64,000 bases of DNA, taken from the IMG/VR virus record IMGVR_UViG_3300025759_000061, positions 54,834 to 118,833 of that record; one strand, written 5' to 3'. Below the pieces are notes generated by a model that was not told the DNA's origin, did no database searches, and saw only the letters and a program-made list of their open reading frames with translations. The position numbers were made by a program, and so were the translations under genes. Shown here piece after piece: positions 14,240-21,643 of this stretch. This stretch comes from a virus. Position 1 is the stretch's first letter. Every line of letters starts with the position of its first letter.

Positions 14240-14425
14240 ATGTTGCTATTGAAGAAAAATGAGTGGGTGTGTTTCGAACCACATGAGCTTGCAACTGTGT
14301 GTCTGGCTCTCAAGACATTGATTGGAGATACGAGTGATGAAGCAACAAGAGATGTGAGTAATAATATATGGAAAGCCCTAAGTCCCTTGTTGACGGATGA
14401 TTATGCACAGTTTGGAGTTGAGTGA
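14240..14425 (+). CDS. Small unknown protein, 61 aa
   Basis: The soluble, mostly helical product (ATVCLALKTLIGDTSDEATRD) has a GAGG ribosome-binding site. It lies 12 bases behind the J-domain gene. No family is recognised. Confidence 0.6.
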   Translation: MLLLKKNEWVCFEPHELATVCLALKTLIGDTSDEATRDVSNNIWKALSPLLTDDYAQFGVE

Positions 14426-14432
14426 AAATCAT

Positions 14433-14461
14433 TTGACTCCAACCATTTTTTGTGATACAGG
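14433..14461 (+). promoter_or_regulatory. Possible promoter close to a start codon
   Basis: TTGACT is followed after 17 bp by TACAGG, a poor -10, only seven bases before the ATG at 14469. The transcript would be almost leaderless. Weak evidence. Confidence 0.35.
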
Positions 14462-14468
14462 TGAGTAG

Positions 14469-15038
14469 ATGACAGATATTATTTACATACATGGATTCGG
14501 TTCCAGCCCAAAGTCAAAGAAAGTTGCCATATTGAAGGATCATTTCAATGTAGCAACCCCTACTCTGGGTGTTGAATACGATAAGGTAATGAGAGCCTTA
14601 GAGACTTTCATACTGGATTATATCTATACATATGAAGTTGAACCCATACTCGTTGGAACAAGTATGGGTGGTACTCTTGCCACTATTATGGGTCGTAGAC
14701 ATGGACTGAGTTTTGTTGCATTAAATCCTTCGACACAACCTAGCATCACATTGCAACGTCCTGTGTTCAAGACGTTTGTTCCCGGTTGGACGGATGAAAA
14801 AGCAATGAAGTGGAAACCGTTGGAAGATCAGCTATCCGATGCACTATCTAAACCAGTCGAGTATCCAAGCTGTGTGATGGTCGAGAAGGGTGATGAGGAA
14901 TTGGATTACAGTCTTGCAGTTGCTAAATATAAGGATGCATGTGAAGTTGTTGTGTTGGAAGGTGGTTCACACCGTTTTAATGATGTTGAAGCAGTAATCA
15001 ATAAAATCAAAGAAATAGAGAACACGATAGTGCTATGA
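14469..15038 (+). CDS. Alpha/beta-hydrolase (YqiA / UPF0227-like esterase)
   Basis: The 189-residue protein opens IIYIHGFGSSPKSKK, the oxyanion strand-loop of the family, and has GTSMGG with the nucleophilic Ser near residue 66. A late Asp (GDEELDYS) and His (GGSHRF, about 167) complete the triad. Family members hydrolyse short ester bonds. A phage role is unknown; lipid or acyl-group removal at the envelope is possible. It overlaps the next gene by four bases. Confidence 0.8.
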   Translation: MTDIIYIHGFGSSPKSKKVAILKDHFNVATPTLGVEYDKVMRALETFILDYIYTYEVEPILVGTSMGGTLATIMGRRHGLSFVALNPSTQPSITLQRPVFKTFVPGWTDEKAMKWKPLEDQLSDALSKPVEYPSCVMVEKGDEELDYSLAVAKYKDACEVVVLEGGSHRFNDVEAVINKIKEIENTIVL

Positions 15039-15622
15039 AAACATTCAAAGAACATCTTATAACAGAACGTTATGTTAATCTGATAGCCAAAGATAAGAGA
15101 AAAGAGGAATATGCCGATCAGATTTATGATCTGTTACAAAAGGCATATGCCAAGATTGGTGGTATACACGGCAACGGCTTCAAAAGTCGTGAAGATATGA
15201 TTAAAAATATTCCTTTCTGGAAATTTGAAGTCAAAGACAACAAAATTCTAGCCGTTATTATGTACAAGGATAAAGGTGGCCGTAAAAGTGTTGCAGTAGC
15301 TACCAACGGCACACCAGCAGGCAAGGTCAGTTTGGCTCGTATGATGAGAGATGATGTGATGCAAGGTAGATCATATTCAGAAAAATCTGGTGCAGCATTA
15401 GGTTTTATTAAGAAAAACCTCAGTCCGGACGTATTTGATGCTACTGTCATGTCATATAAGGATGCACAAAAAATACTTGATGATCCTATCCGGCCAGCAC
15501 CAAAGGATGATGAAGAGTATAAACGGCACCCTGAGTTGAGAGGCCGTCTATATCAGAGAGAAATTGGTGGTGCTTGGCATACGAAAGCATTGTTAGGTGA
15601 AGTTGGCAAGAGCATAAAATAG
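15035..15622 (+). CDS. Capsid-targeted internal protein candidate, acetyltransferase-like
   Basis: The N-terminus MKTFKEHLITER closely follows the T4 capsid-targeting sequence, and ITE fits the (I/L)xE cleavage rule of the prohead protease. The mature part (195 aa in total) has alternating helices and strands (WKFEVKDNKILAVIMYKDK) that look like a GNAT acyltransferase core, but I do not see a clear acetyl-CoA loop. It is probably packaged in the head and injected. Function unknown. Confidence 0.6.
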   Translation: MKTFKEHLITERYVNLIAKDKRKEEYADQIYDLLQKAYAKIGGIHGNGFKSREDMIKNIPFWKFEVKDNKILAVIMYKDKGGRKSVAVATNGTPAGKVSLARMMRDDVMQGRSYSEKSGAALGFIKKNLSPDVFDATVMSYKDAQKILDDPIRPAPKDDEEYKRHPELRGRLYQREIGGAWHTKALLGEVGKSIK

Positions 15623-15628
15623 TGAAAT

Positions 15629-15705
15629 GCCCGTGTAGCCCAATTGGCAGAGGCAACAGATTCAAACCCTGTTCAGTGTTGGTTCAAGTCCAACCACGGG
15701 CACCA
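15629..15705 (+). tRNA. tRNA-Leu-like (anticodon CAA by position), CCA encoded
   Basis: The acceptor GCCCGTG pairs with CACGGGC, then ACCA. The T-arm is GTTGG-TTCAAGT-CCAAC. The 7-nt loop TTCAAAC gives CAA (Leu UUG), with an A.C mismatch at 31-39. It shares body sequence and the short variable loop with the Leu(UAA) gene at 5158, so the pair probably arose by duplication. Confidence 0.7.
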
Positions 15706-15726
15706 TTTTTATAGGATGATTAAGTG

Positions 15727-16002
15727 ATGACGGATGAAATTGAAAAAGTATGTGTGACTTGTAAATATTTCAAACCCACTTATTATGACCCAATATGTAC
15801 TAATTACCGAACCAAGAGAATAACCTATGATAAGGTGTATGGAACCAAACATATAGAACGAACAGTGGGTGAAGCTGTTAAGTTGTGTGATCACTGGCAT
15901 TGGGAGCCGAAGACTTTTTACCAAAATCATTCACACCATATAAGTCCAATCATTACTACTGTTGCTTTTCTTCTGCTGTTTGCTTGGTTTATTTGTGTAT
16001 AA
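15727..16002 (+). CDS. Small C-terminally anchored membrane protein with cysteine motif
   Basis: The product begins MTDEIEKVCVTCKYF (CxxC) with further cysteines near residues 26 and 57 that could bind zinc. One transmembrane helix (PIITTVAFLLLFAWFICV) ends the protein. It would be tail-anchored with the metal-binding domain in the cytoplasm. ATG 15727 is preferred over GTG 15724. Confidence 0.6.
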   Translation: MTDEIEKVCVTCKYFKPTYYDPICTNYRTKRITYDKVYGTKHIERTVGEAVKLCDHWHWEPKTFYQNHSHHISPIITTVAFLLLFAWFICV

Positions 16003-16040
16003 AGATGTTGATCGAAACTCTAAGATGGAAATGAAATATA

Positions 16041-16562
16041 ATGACACGTCAGATATGGTTGATAAGTGACACACATCTTGGTCATGAAAATGTCCTGAAC
16101 TTCGAAGATGAATCCGGTGTGAAAATCCGTACAGGGTTCGATCATCTGGATCACATGAACGAAAAGATCATGGACAATCTCAATGACAATGTGAAAACCG
16201 GTGATATCCTCTATCACCTTGGGGATGTGTACTTCTCCAAGATTCGTGCCCAGAAAGCTCTGGGTCACTTCAAAGCACTCCCATTCAAGAAGAGACTCAT
16301 TCTGGGTAACCATGATGATGCCCTTGATCCTAATCTCCATGATATTTTTGGGAAGATCATGCTCTGGAGAATTTTCAAAGAGTTCAACTGTGTGTGCTCA
16401 CACATCCCACTTCGTGAGGAATCGTTCCGGAAGGTGGAATATAATGTCCATGGTCACATCCATGAGAAGGAATCTCCAAGTCCGTTTCATATCAACGTGT
16501 GTGTGGAGAGGACAAACTACATGCCGGTGCCGATTGAAGAGGTTATGAAGGGAAAATTCTGA
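16041..16562 (+). CDS. Calcineurin-like metallophosphoesterase (second copy)
   Basis: The metal-binding blocks are in order over 173 residues: SDTHLGH (residue 9), HLGDVYF (about 60), LGNHDD (about 88), CSHIP (about 117) and VHGHIHEK (about 133). It belongs to a phage and bacterial subfamily of small phosphoesterases. It shares little sequence with the enzyme at 5445 beyond these blocks. The substrate is unknown. TGATG links it to the next gene. Confidence 0.9.
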   Translation: MTRQIWLISDTHLGHENVLNFEDESGVKIRTGFDHLDHMNEKIMDNLNDNVKTGDILYHLGDVYFSKIRAQKALGHFKALPFKKRLILGNHDDALDPNLHDIFGKIMLWRIFKEFNCVCSHIPLREESFRKVEYNVHGHIHEKESPSPFHINVCVERTNYMPVPIEEVMKGKF

Positions 16563-16783
16563 TGGACAAGCAAACTCTTCTGGACCTGTTTATAAAGACC
16601 AGAGAGTGGAGACTTCATTATAGACAGTCTCGTAAGACAGATATTGAAACAGCCTACTGTGCTTGCCGGGAAGCTGCCATAAAGGATTGTATGCTTGCAC
16701 TGGGTATGTTAACCCAAGATGAATCATTGGAAATGGAGAAGCTAAAATGGACGTGGACGGACAAAGTGAAACAGATATGGTAA
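16562..16783 (+). CDS. Small unknown protein, 73 aa
   Basis: Helical and basic; starts in TGATG with the phosphoesterase. It overlaps the following gene by 37 bases, which is more than usual here, so one of the two ends may be inexact. No family is recognised. Confidence 0.55.
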   Translation: MDKQTLLDLFIKTREWRLHYRQSRKTDIETAYCACREAAIKDCMLALGMLTQDESLEMEKLKWTWTDKVKQIW

Positions 16784-17166
16784 CCCATGGATACCTCAAA
16801 GGTGAGTGGTGCCCGAAACCCGGTTATACGGAATTCAAACCTGAACAGGTGTTTAAGCATCTCAAGCAGTGGGCAGACTCCAGTCATCCATATGGAATGG
16901 TGGGAGTCCATGATGCTTCCGGATCACTTTCTCTTGAGAGGATTGCTGTTGCATATTCGAATGTCACCTTCAAGGATGATGTGGTGTATTTTGATGTTAG
17001 GATTCTGGATACAGCAGAGGGTAATATATTGACACACATGCTGAAATTTCATTCGGTGTTGAAATTTGACTATCTCGTGTCTGCTATCGGTACGGTAGAG
17101 GATGATGGGACTCGTAATATTCACACATTCAGGGGTATGAACATTATGCCAAGATTGGATAACTGA
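16747..17166 (+). CDS. Unknown protein, 139 aa
   Basis: GGAGAAGC precedes ATG 16747. The soluble product has a beta-rich middle (residues 60-110) and ends in a basic segment. It lies directly before the SLOG gene with no gap. No family is recognised. Confidence 0.6.
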   Translation: MDVDGQSETDMVTHGYLKGEWCPKPGYTEFKPEQVFKHLKQWADSSHPYGMVGVHDASGSLSLERIAVAYSNVTFKDDVVYFDVRILDTAEGNILTHMLKFHSVLKFDYLVSAIGTVEDDGTRNIHTFRGMNIMPRLDN

Positions 17167-17553
17167 ATGAAGATGAAACTGATAGTGGCAGGTTCCAGAG
17201 TGTTGGATGATATGCTACCCATATTCAGTGATCCAATAGTTGAATGGCTTGATAACAACATCAAACCGGATACTGTTGAGTGTCTGGTGTCTGGCCATGC
17301 CAAAGGTCCCGACAGGATTGGTGAGATATGGGCAAGAAAACACAGCATCCAGATAGTTGAGTTCATCCCGGATTGGGATAAGCACGGCAACAAGGCTGGA
17401 CCATTACGTAACAAGCTGATGGGTGATTATGCAACCCATGGTGTGGTGTTCTGGGATGGTGTGTCCAGAGGCTCACAGCATATGCATACGTACATGTTAA
17501 GCCTGAAGAAGCCATGTATCATAAAACGGGTAAGTGTGGTTGTTGATGCATGA
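17167..17553 (+). CDS. SLOG-family protein (YspA-related)
   Basis: LIVAGSR (residues 4-11), VSGHAKGPDRIGEIWA (about 41-56), then PDWDKHGNKAGPLRN (about 68-82) and FWDGVSRGSQH (about 95-105) are the nucleotide-binding blocks of the YspA/cpYpsA branch of the SLOG superfamily. These Rossmann-like proteins bind nucleotides or nucleotide-derived signals; related SLOG domains act as sensors in several bacterial defence systems. The ligand here is unknown. Confidence 0.8.
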   Translation: MKMKLIVAGSRVLDDMLPIFSDPIVEWLDNNIKPDTVECLVSGHAKGPDRIGEIWARKHSIQIVEFIPDWDKHGNKAGPLRNKLMGDYATHGVVFWDGVSRGSQHMHTYMLSLKKPCIIKRVSVVVDA

Positions 17554-17959
17554 TAAAATACACAACCATAGGGGGATGGGTCCACATGTTATCATACCTG
17601 AACCAGAGTATGAGTATCTGAAGATGTGTTCAAGTAAAGAAATGTTCAAACATAAAACACTTGAACCCTTTTTGAAGGAAGCTGTGTCAGTATGGGCAGG
17701 TTACAATAATCTCCCGGAACGTGATAGTTTTAAGGTTGGGTTGAATAAGAAGAGTGATGATGTTTTTTGGCAATTAACTATGAGAGTTGAAATCAATTCT
17801 AACAGGGTATATTTACCGGATGATAACCTATATAGAAGTTCAGAAAAACTTCGTACACTTGCCGAAGAGCAAGCAACACCTGATAGTGTTTTTGATCCAC
17901 CACCCACAAAGCCGGATAATGTGTTTGATGTTTCCATAAACACTGGTGTGAAGTTGTGA
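17546..17959 (+). CDS. Unknown protein, 137 aa
   Basis: ATG 17546 lies inside the end of the SLOG gene. The soluble product ends in a Pro/Asp-rich segment with two PDxVFD copies (SVFDPPPTKPDNVFD). No domain is recognised. Confidence 0.55.
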   Translation: MHDKIHNHRGMGPHVIIPEPEYEYLKMCSSKEMFKHKTLEPFLKEAVSVWAGYNNLPERDSFKVGLNKKSDDVFWQLTMRVEINSNRVYLPDDNLYRSSEKLRTLAEEQATPDSVFDPPPTKPDNVFDVSINTGVKL

Positions 17960-17963
17960 TGCC

Positions 17964-17970
17964 CTAAATA
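17964..17970 (+). promoter_or_regulatory. Candidate late promoter box (CTAAATA)
   Basis: CTAAATA stands 33 bases before the RelA/SpoT-like gene, a candidate packaged protein, which fits late expression. An AT-rich dyad (ATATAT around AAAACG) follows it. Confidence 0.5.
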
Positions 17971-18002
17971 TATAAAACGTATATATTTCAGGGTAATTGA
18001 AA

Positions 18003-18776
18003 ATGCTACACAGTTTCAAGACATATAATTTCCTCAGAAAACTTGAAGAGGCCGTTGAATCTCCAGCATTAAAGAGTTTGAAGGGTAGTAAAGACCCATC
18101 AAAACTGGAAAAAGCATACAATGATATGATTCCGTTCTTCAAAAAGATTGAAGGTTTGCTGAAAAAGGCAATCAAAGGGTCTGTCCCAAAAAGAAAACTT
18201 GGCAACATAAGAGTGTATACCAACATCAAGCCATTGGAATCATTCAAAGATAAAGTTCTGAACCGTGGTAAAAATCCTGCTGAGATTGGTGATTTGGTCC
18301 GTGGTGCCGTGCTGTTTGATGATCAATCTGATGCTGAAGAGTTTGTTAAACGTCTGACCCGTCGAGAAGGTTCGAAGGTGGTTGAAGTTGACAGGAAAAC
18401 AAAAGCCGGTAAGGACCCTGTGTATGGTTATTATGGTGGAATACATATAGACATGCAGTTTGATGGTCTCACAACAGAGCTTCAGGTCATGACCAAACGT
18501 CTGTGGAAATTCAAGGCCGTGGCTCATAAAATTTACACAGCTACTCGTAGTAATAAGGGTGGTCCTGATGTTTCAACTCAAATGCAATCACAAAACGTAT
18601 TCAAACATGGCAACAAGCCAAGCTATAAAGGTGGCCATAGAAGCAGACAGTATGAAGGGTATATTGTCGAAGATAACAGCCTGACTGACGGTTGTGTCAT
18701 CGTAGAGGGTATTTCGTTTGCCATAGAAGAGCTTGAAGATTTTGGAAACTGGAAAGAGGTTGATATATTTGCTTAA
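18003..18776 (+). CDS. RelA/SpoT-like domain protein with capsid-targeting N-terminus
   Basis: The start MLHSFKTYNFLRKLEEA resembles the other capsid-targeting leaders in this window and has an LEE cleavage-like site. Residues about 95-190 show the RelA/SpoT nucleotidyltransferase fold: IGDLVRGAVLFDD, then GYYGGIHIDMQF, then TELQVMT. Enzymes of this fold make or mimic (p)ppGpp or other pyrophosphorylated nucleotides. I cannot confirm all catalytic residues by eye. A packaged, injected alarmone-type or NTP-modifying enzyme is the inferred role. Confidence 0.65.
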   Translation: MLHSFKTYNFLRKLEEAVESPALKSLKGSKDPSKLEKAYNDMIPFFKKIEGLLKKAIKGSVPKRKLGNIRVYTNIKPLESFKDKVLNRGKNPAEIGDLVRGAVLFDDQSDAEEFVKRLTRREGSKVVEVDRKTKAGKDPVYGYYGGIHIDMQFDGLTTELQVMTKRLWKFKAVAHKIYTATRSNKGGPDVSTQMQSQNVFKHGNKPSYKGGHRSRQYEGYIVEDNSLTDGCVIVEGISFAIEELEDFGNWKEVDIFA

Positions 18777-18791
18777 AATACCATATTGTCA

Positions 18792-18820
18792 TTGACAGAG
18801 GTTTGTTAGTATGCTATGAA
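18792..18820 (+). promoter_or_regulatory. Sigma70-like promoter overlapping a start codon
   Basis: TTGACA and TATGAA are separated by 17 bp. The -10 covers the ATG at 18816, so a transcript from here would begin near the second Met codon (18831). Confidence 0.4.
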
Positions 18821-19205
18821 ATATGTAGAGATGAGAAAAGAGTTTGACATAGAAGGTGTTGGTTTTGAGGTTAATATCTCAAACACTGGAGATGTAAATT
18901 TCCATCCAATCTCTGGTATGACGGAGAAGGGAAGCTTGCCTTTCCATTTCCTGTTTGAGGATGATCCAATCTTCTCAGACATAAATCTGTTCAGGAATCC
19001 AATAAAGATATTTCTCAAGGTTGGTGATATCATTCTGGATTGGGTTAAGATCAACAAGCCATATACCTTTGCCTTCAACAGTTCAACGAATAGGAAGAAT
19101 AAGGTTTACGGTTATTTTGCTAAGAAGCTGGGGAAGAAGCTGCCAAACTACAACATGGTAGAGCATCCAGTCGGTACGTTCAGGTTTTACAGGATAAATG
19201 ACTGA
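18816..19205 (+). CDS. Unknown protein, 129 aa
   Basis: A beta-rich basic product, start at 18816 or 18831 (MRKEFDIEG) depending on the promoter. The C-terminal part is Lys-rich with several Tyr/Phe. TGATG couples it to the kinase gene. No family is recognised. Confidence 0.55.
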   Translation: MKYVEMRKEFDIEGVGFEVNISNTGDVNFHPISGMTEKGSLPFHFLFEDDPIFSDINLFRNPIKIFLKVGDIILDWVKINKPYTFAFNSSTNRKNKVYGYFAKKLGKKLPNYNMVEHPVGTFRFYRIND

Positions 19206-19741
19206 TGACAAATCAAACAAGTCCGGATCAGAGTAAAGCTTTCATCATGTGTGTTGGATTACCCGGTACTGGTAAGACCACATTCTGTATGAATATGGTG
19301 GAAAAGTTCAAAATAGACATGCAGCCGTGTGTCTATGCATCATCAGATCATTATATCGAAAAGTTCACCAAGAGGTTTAACCAACCCTATGTGGACGTGT
19401 ATCCAAAATTCATAAAGGATGCAGAGAATTTCATGATGGGGGATATCAGGTGTGCCGTTATAGGTGGTATTCCAATCATCCATGATGGTTTGAATATCAC
19501 GGTAGAACGAAGAAGAGATATTCTTGATGCCATTCCGGCAGGTTATCATAAAATTGCACTACTGTTCGATGTTCCATTTGATCAAACCGATCAGTGGGCA
19601 CACAGAGTGGTGAATCATAAGTTTAAACCTCTTAGTCAAAAGACTCTGGGTGAACTGCAATCTATGTATGTGGAGCCGGTTGTCGAAGAGGGTTTTGATC
19701 ACGTTGTTGATGTTGCACATTCAGTTAGGATTATGAAATGA
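19205..19741 (+). CDS. P-loop kinase (AAA_33 / polynucleotide-kinase-like)
   Basis: The Walker A motif GLPGTGKTT lies at residues 18-26, followed by a DHYIEKF segment and an HDGLNITVERR segment (about 98-108), which is the arrangement in T4 PseT-type and zeta-toxin-type small kinases. It would phosphorylate a small molecule or a nucleic-acid 5' end using ATP. There is no C-terminal phosphatase domain as in T4 PseT. The substrate is unknown. Confidence 0.75.
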   Translation: MTNQTSPDQSKAFIMCVGLPGTGKTTFCMNMVEKFKIDMQPCVYASSDHYIEKFTKRFNQPYVDVYPKFIKDAENFMMGDIRCAVIGGIPIIHDGLNITVERRRDILDAIPAGYHKIALLFDVPFDQTDQWAHRVVNHKFKPLSQKTLGELQSMYVEPVVEEGFDHVVDVAHSVRIMK

Positions 19742-20079
19742 GATTATATGTAGTGAAAAAGGGGACCACTGGTATATTGTTGACACATAATGGTGAGAGA
19801 GTGTTGATAAATACCTGTGAGTTCAATAATGAGCAGGTTCTGGATGAGACGGATGTTCTCGACAGTCCGTCCATGGAACAGCTTGGAACCTCAAAAGAGA
19901 TTGACGATCCAGACTTCTCCATTGTTCGTGAATTTGCCAAGCATGGTTATTATGTGTTTCAAAAGTGGGCTGGTGATGGCTCAAAGAAGAACGTAAACAG
20001 GATGGTTGTTGTGGTGCTGCAAAACGATGTGAAGACCGTCATGGAAGATAGCATAGAGGAAGATGACCATAATGCCTAA
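19738..20079 (+). CDS. Unknown acidic protein, 113 aa
   Basis: The gene overlaps the kinase gene by four bases. The acidic, soluble product starts RLYVVKKGTTG with several strands, so a small beta fold is likely. No family is recognised. Confidence 0.6.
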   Translation: MRLYVVKKGTTGILLTHNGERVLINTCEFNNEQVLDETDVLDSPSMEQLGTSKEIDDPDFSIVREFAKHGYYVFQKWAGDGSKKNVNRMVVVVLQNDVKTVMEDSIEEDDHNA

Positions 20080-20332
20080 CAGTAACACTAATAATATGCT
20101 CACACTTGAAAAACCGTTTCCAGTGAACGATATGAAAGAATTAATCATCATAAACAACTCAAAGGTTTATGATGGGTTCACCGTGCAAGGTCCAAATTCT
20201 GCCTATGGAAAGATCGTGATGGAGATGAAAGTCTTCAATGATGAGCATCTGATTCCAGTTGTTTTGTATCAGGAGAAGACTTCTTCTGTTATTGTGACCT
20301 CACAGGAATATATGAATAACAGGTTCAATTGA
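20063..20332 (+). CDS. Unknown protein, 89 aa
   Basis: The start may be 20063 or 20072; both overlap the preceding gene. The soluble alpha/beta product has no recognised domain. It is followed after one base by the next ATG. Confidence 0.55.
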   Translation: MTIMPNSNTNNMLTLEKPFPVNDMKELIIINNSKVYDGFTVQGPNSAYGKIVMEMKVFNDEHLIPVVLYQEKTSSVIVTSQEYMNNRFN

Positions 20333-20333
20333 C

Positions 20334-20543
20334 ATGTCCTTCATCAGAAATTTTCACAAGCATAGAAAAATGTACCATAACCAGACCTTGGGTGAAGCTT
20401 TCTGTAACTATCACTGGCATGGGCCACTCCATCCAACACAGCAAAAACTATTTGATGAAAAAGATGATGACAAGGCTCGTAAACTGATCATAAAATACTA
20501 TATTGAAATGGACCGTGAATTTGATGGAGAAGTCTATGACTAA
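20334..20543 (+). CDS. Small basic unknown protein, 69 aa
   Basis: The product is rich in His, Lys and Tyr (NYHWHGPLHPTQQKLF), with a Lys/Asp-rich helical end. Its stop overlaps the SpeD-like gene by eight bases. No family is recognised. Confidence 0.6.
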   Translation: MSFIRNFHKHRKMYHNQTLGEAFCNYHWHGPLHPTQQKLFDEKDDDKARKLIIKYYIEMDREFDGEVYD

Positions 20544-20922
20544 GCTTTTAAAACATGAGCATCTTTTGATATCTGCTCATGTTAATCGACCACCGGTTGA
20601 TGGCCAACAGGAAGAATTGAAAAACTGGATTATCGGTCTTGTTAATCTTATAGGCATGAACATTCTGGCTGGACCAATTGTAGCATATGTTGACAAAGCC
20701 GGGAACCGTGGTCTCACGGCAGTTACAATCATTGAAACATCACACATAGCAATACATATATGGGATGAGCCTGAACCGGCTCTGATACAGCTTGATGTTT
20801 ATTCATGTGATGAGCTTGACCCATCACTGGTTATTGAACATCTTGCATTGTTTGATATTGTTGATATTGAGTTTAAATTCCTAGACAGGGAAAATGGTTT
20901 TGTGGAGAAGAAACTGAAATGA
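20536..20922 (+). CDS. SpeD-like pyruvoyl enzyme (S-adenosylmethionine decarboxylase family)
   Basis: The 128-residue product matches prokaryotic SpeD: a central IIETSHIAIHIWDE (residues 65-78) holds Ser69, the expected self-cleavage residue that becomes the pyruvoyl group, and LDVYSC (about 86-91) gives the conserved Cys. The residue before Ser is Thr, not the Glu of classical ESH sites, a variant I associate with phage-type members. SpeD makes decarboxylated SAM for spermidine; some homologues have become ornithine or arginine decarboxylases. Polyamines could neutralise packaged DNA. Confidence 0.75.
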   Translation: MTKLLKHEHLLISAHVNRPPVDGQQEELKNWIIGLVNLIGMNILAGPIVAYVDKAGNRGLTAVTIIETSHIAIHIWDEPEPALIQLDVYSCDELDPSLVIEHLALFDIVDIEFKFLDRENGFVEKKLK

Positions 20923-21110
20923 CAAAAATACTTGAGACTGAATTTAAGCAGAGGGCTTATGATGGCAAATGGGAACGGATCAGCAAGATCATGGACCATG
21001 ACAACTCATATTCGTATGAGACCGACTCAGGACAGAAAATCACTCTGATCCCTGAGAAGTGGGTCACTACTGGGGTATTCGATTTCCTTTGTGAAGCCAA
21101 AGGTTACTGA
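20919..21110 (+). CDS. Small unknown protein, 63 aa
   Basis: The gene overlaps the SpeD-like stop by four bases (ATGA). The product is soluble and Tyr/Trp-rich, with no recognised domain. Confidence 0.55.
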   Translation: MTKILETEFKQRAYDGKWERISKIMDHDNSYSYETDSGQKITLIPEKWVTTGVFDFLCEAKGY

Positions 21111-21146
21111 AATTAAGAAAATCAAAACCATGAAGGATAATGAAAA

Positions 21147-21497
21147 ATGGAACTGAGTAAATCATTTACAAATAAGAACGTCAAGCTCGTTAAGCTTAAT
21201 TATGGTGAGGAAGTGATTGGCTTCACGGATGGGGTGGCAGAGGATGGCTCTATAACCCTTGAGAAGATCATCAGGGTGGTAGTCATGCCCGGTAACCGTG
21301 CAACTGGTGCACAGCCTTCTATTGGCTTTGCAGACTTTGTTCCATGGGTGAAGGAAGAACGTATGACCTTCAAGGAAAAAGATATCATGCTTCTGCTCAC
21401 TCCGAAGGATGAGATTGTGAAGGAATACAAGGCTATGTTCTCTGGTATTATCACACCAGATTCCCAAACAATTAAGTTGCCCGGTCTTGGCTCCTAG
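21147..21497 (+). CDS. LSm-like conserved phage protein
   Basis: KLVKLNYGEEVIGFTDG followed by GSITLEKIIRVVV has the strand order of a small Sm/LSm barrel (about residues 14-50). T4-like marine phages carry a similar gene near the replication cluster. If the fold is right it may bind RNA like Hfq. The assignment is by pattern only. The polymerase gene follows after 14 bases. Confidence 0.55.
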   Translation: MELSKSFTNKNVKLVKLNYGEEVIGFTDGVAEDGSITLEKIIRVVVMPGNRATGAQPSIGFADFVPWVKEERMTFKEKDIMLLLTPKDEIVKEYKAMFSGIITPDSQTIKLPGLGS

Positions 21498-21511
21498 CCT
21501 ATATACCACAC

Positions 21512-21643
21512 ATGACCAAAAACTTTTACACCAATGTACGTCAGTACAAGGGACACATTCTTTATAGGGGTGTCCACTTTGATGAGAATGGTAAGCCAAA
21601 ACGGGTCGTGAAAAGATCAAATATGAGCCTACCATATATTTGA
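21512..21643 (+). pseudogene. 43: DNA polymerase gp43, N-terminal fragment (frame 1 of 3)
   Basis: MTKNFYTNVRQYKGHILYRG and DENGKPK align by eye with the first 35 residues of T4 gp43 (MKEFYISIETVG..., DENGKER). After the AAAA run at 21598-21601 the homologous frame continues as TGREKIKYEPTIYLK, one base back; T4 reads TREVEYLPTMF there. The frame itself stops at 21643. One missing A (true sequence AAAAA) or a -1 slip on AAAA would join it to the next fragment. I mark it as broken because the frame as given is interrupted. Confidence 0.75.

Noticed and set aside
15035-15622. Firm GNAT acetyltransferase call
   Set aside because: The fold pattern is suggestive, but the acetyl-CoA loop (R/QxxGxG/A) is not visible.
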